In this document: positions 51,156-64,000 of the stretch, piece by piece | How positions within the stretch are numbered: position 1 is the first letter of the stretch | Layout of the letters: the number at the start of each line of letters is the position of its first letter | Origin: Himantopus leucocephalus | Taxonomy: Eukaryota; Chordata; Aves; Charadriiformes; Recurvirostridae | Length of the DNA: 64,000 nucleotides | Direction: 5' to 3' | Assembly: GCA_003993805.1 (NCBI GenBank) | Contig: RSEF01000005.1 | Location: 19,853,953 to 19,917,952, forward strand | Program-made: the position numbers and the translations under genes | The notes under the pieces: model-generated | Told to the model about the DNA's origin: nothing | What the model saw: only the letters and a program-made list of their open reading frames with translations | The model's database searches: none

Positions 51156-64000
<12,845 letters not shown>

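Overview
The window is vertebrate nuclear DNA and almost certainly avian. It holds spliced genes with GT-AG introns, several copies of the CR1 LINE 3' end (the usual interspersed repeat of birds), and one roughly 1 kb endogenous-retrovirus-type LTR of a kind I recall from many bird genomes. The order CAPRIN1 (+), NAT10 (+), ABTB2 (-) matches the human 11p13 block. I cannot name the species. Single Ns after long homopolymer runs and one 100-N gap point to a draft assembly.

Layout. (1) 1-12.2 kb is the 3' half of CAPRIN1: nine coding exons for the last 335 residues, then a 3' UTR of about 1.2 kb. The intron at 4378-6825 contains a solo LTR, and the intron at 3328-3873 begins with GC. (2) 12.2-18.1 kb is intergenic with no recognised gene; it holds a near-perfect 31-nt palindrome, homopolymer/N seams and an unrecognised 128-codon ORF. 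(3) 18.1-18.7 kb is a CpG-rich promoter leading into NAT10. NAT10 is complete: 28 coding exons, 1019 residues, with the helicase P-loop and acetyl-CoA loop at the same residue numbers as the human protein. Intron 13 has U12-type (minor spliceosome) signals. (4) 43.3-50.6 kb lies between the converging NAT10 and ABTB2. It is mostly featureless but has exon-like minus-strand stretches at 48.4-48.8 kb, with matching splice phase and a poly(A) signal, that belong to no gene I recognise. (5) 50.6-64 kb is the 3' part of ABTB2 on the minus strand: ten exons for the last 439 residues, covering ankyrin repeats and the BTB domain. Its 5' exons lie beyond the right edge.

The three genes are neighbours by conserved synteny and do not form an operon or shared pathway. 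CAPRIN1 is an RNA-granule protein, NAT10 an RNA cytidine acetyltransferase, and ABTB2 a BTB/ankyrin adaptor. I found no clearly new biological system. The best leads are the U12-type intron of NAT10 and the unexplained minus-strand exon candidates between NAT10 and ABTB2.
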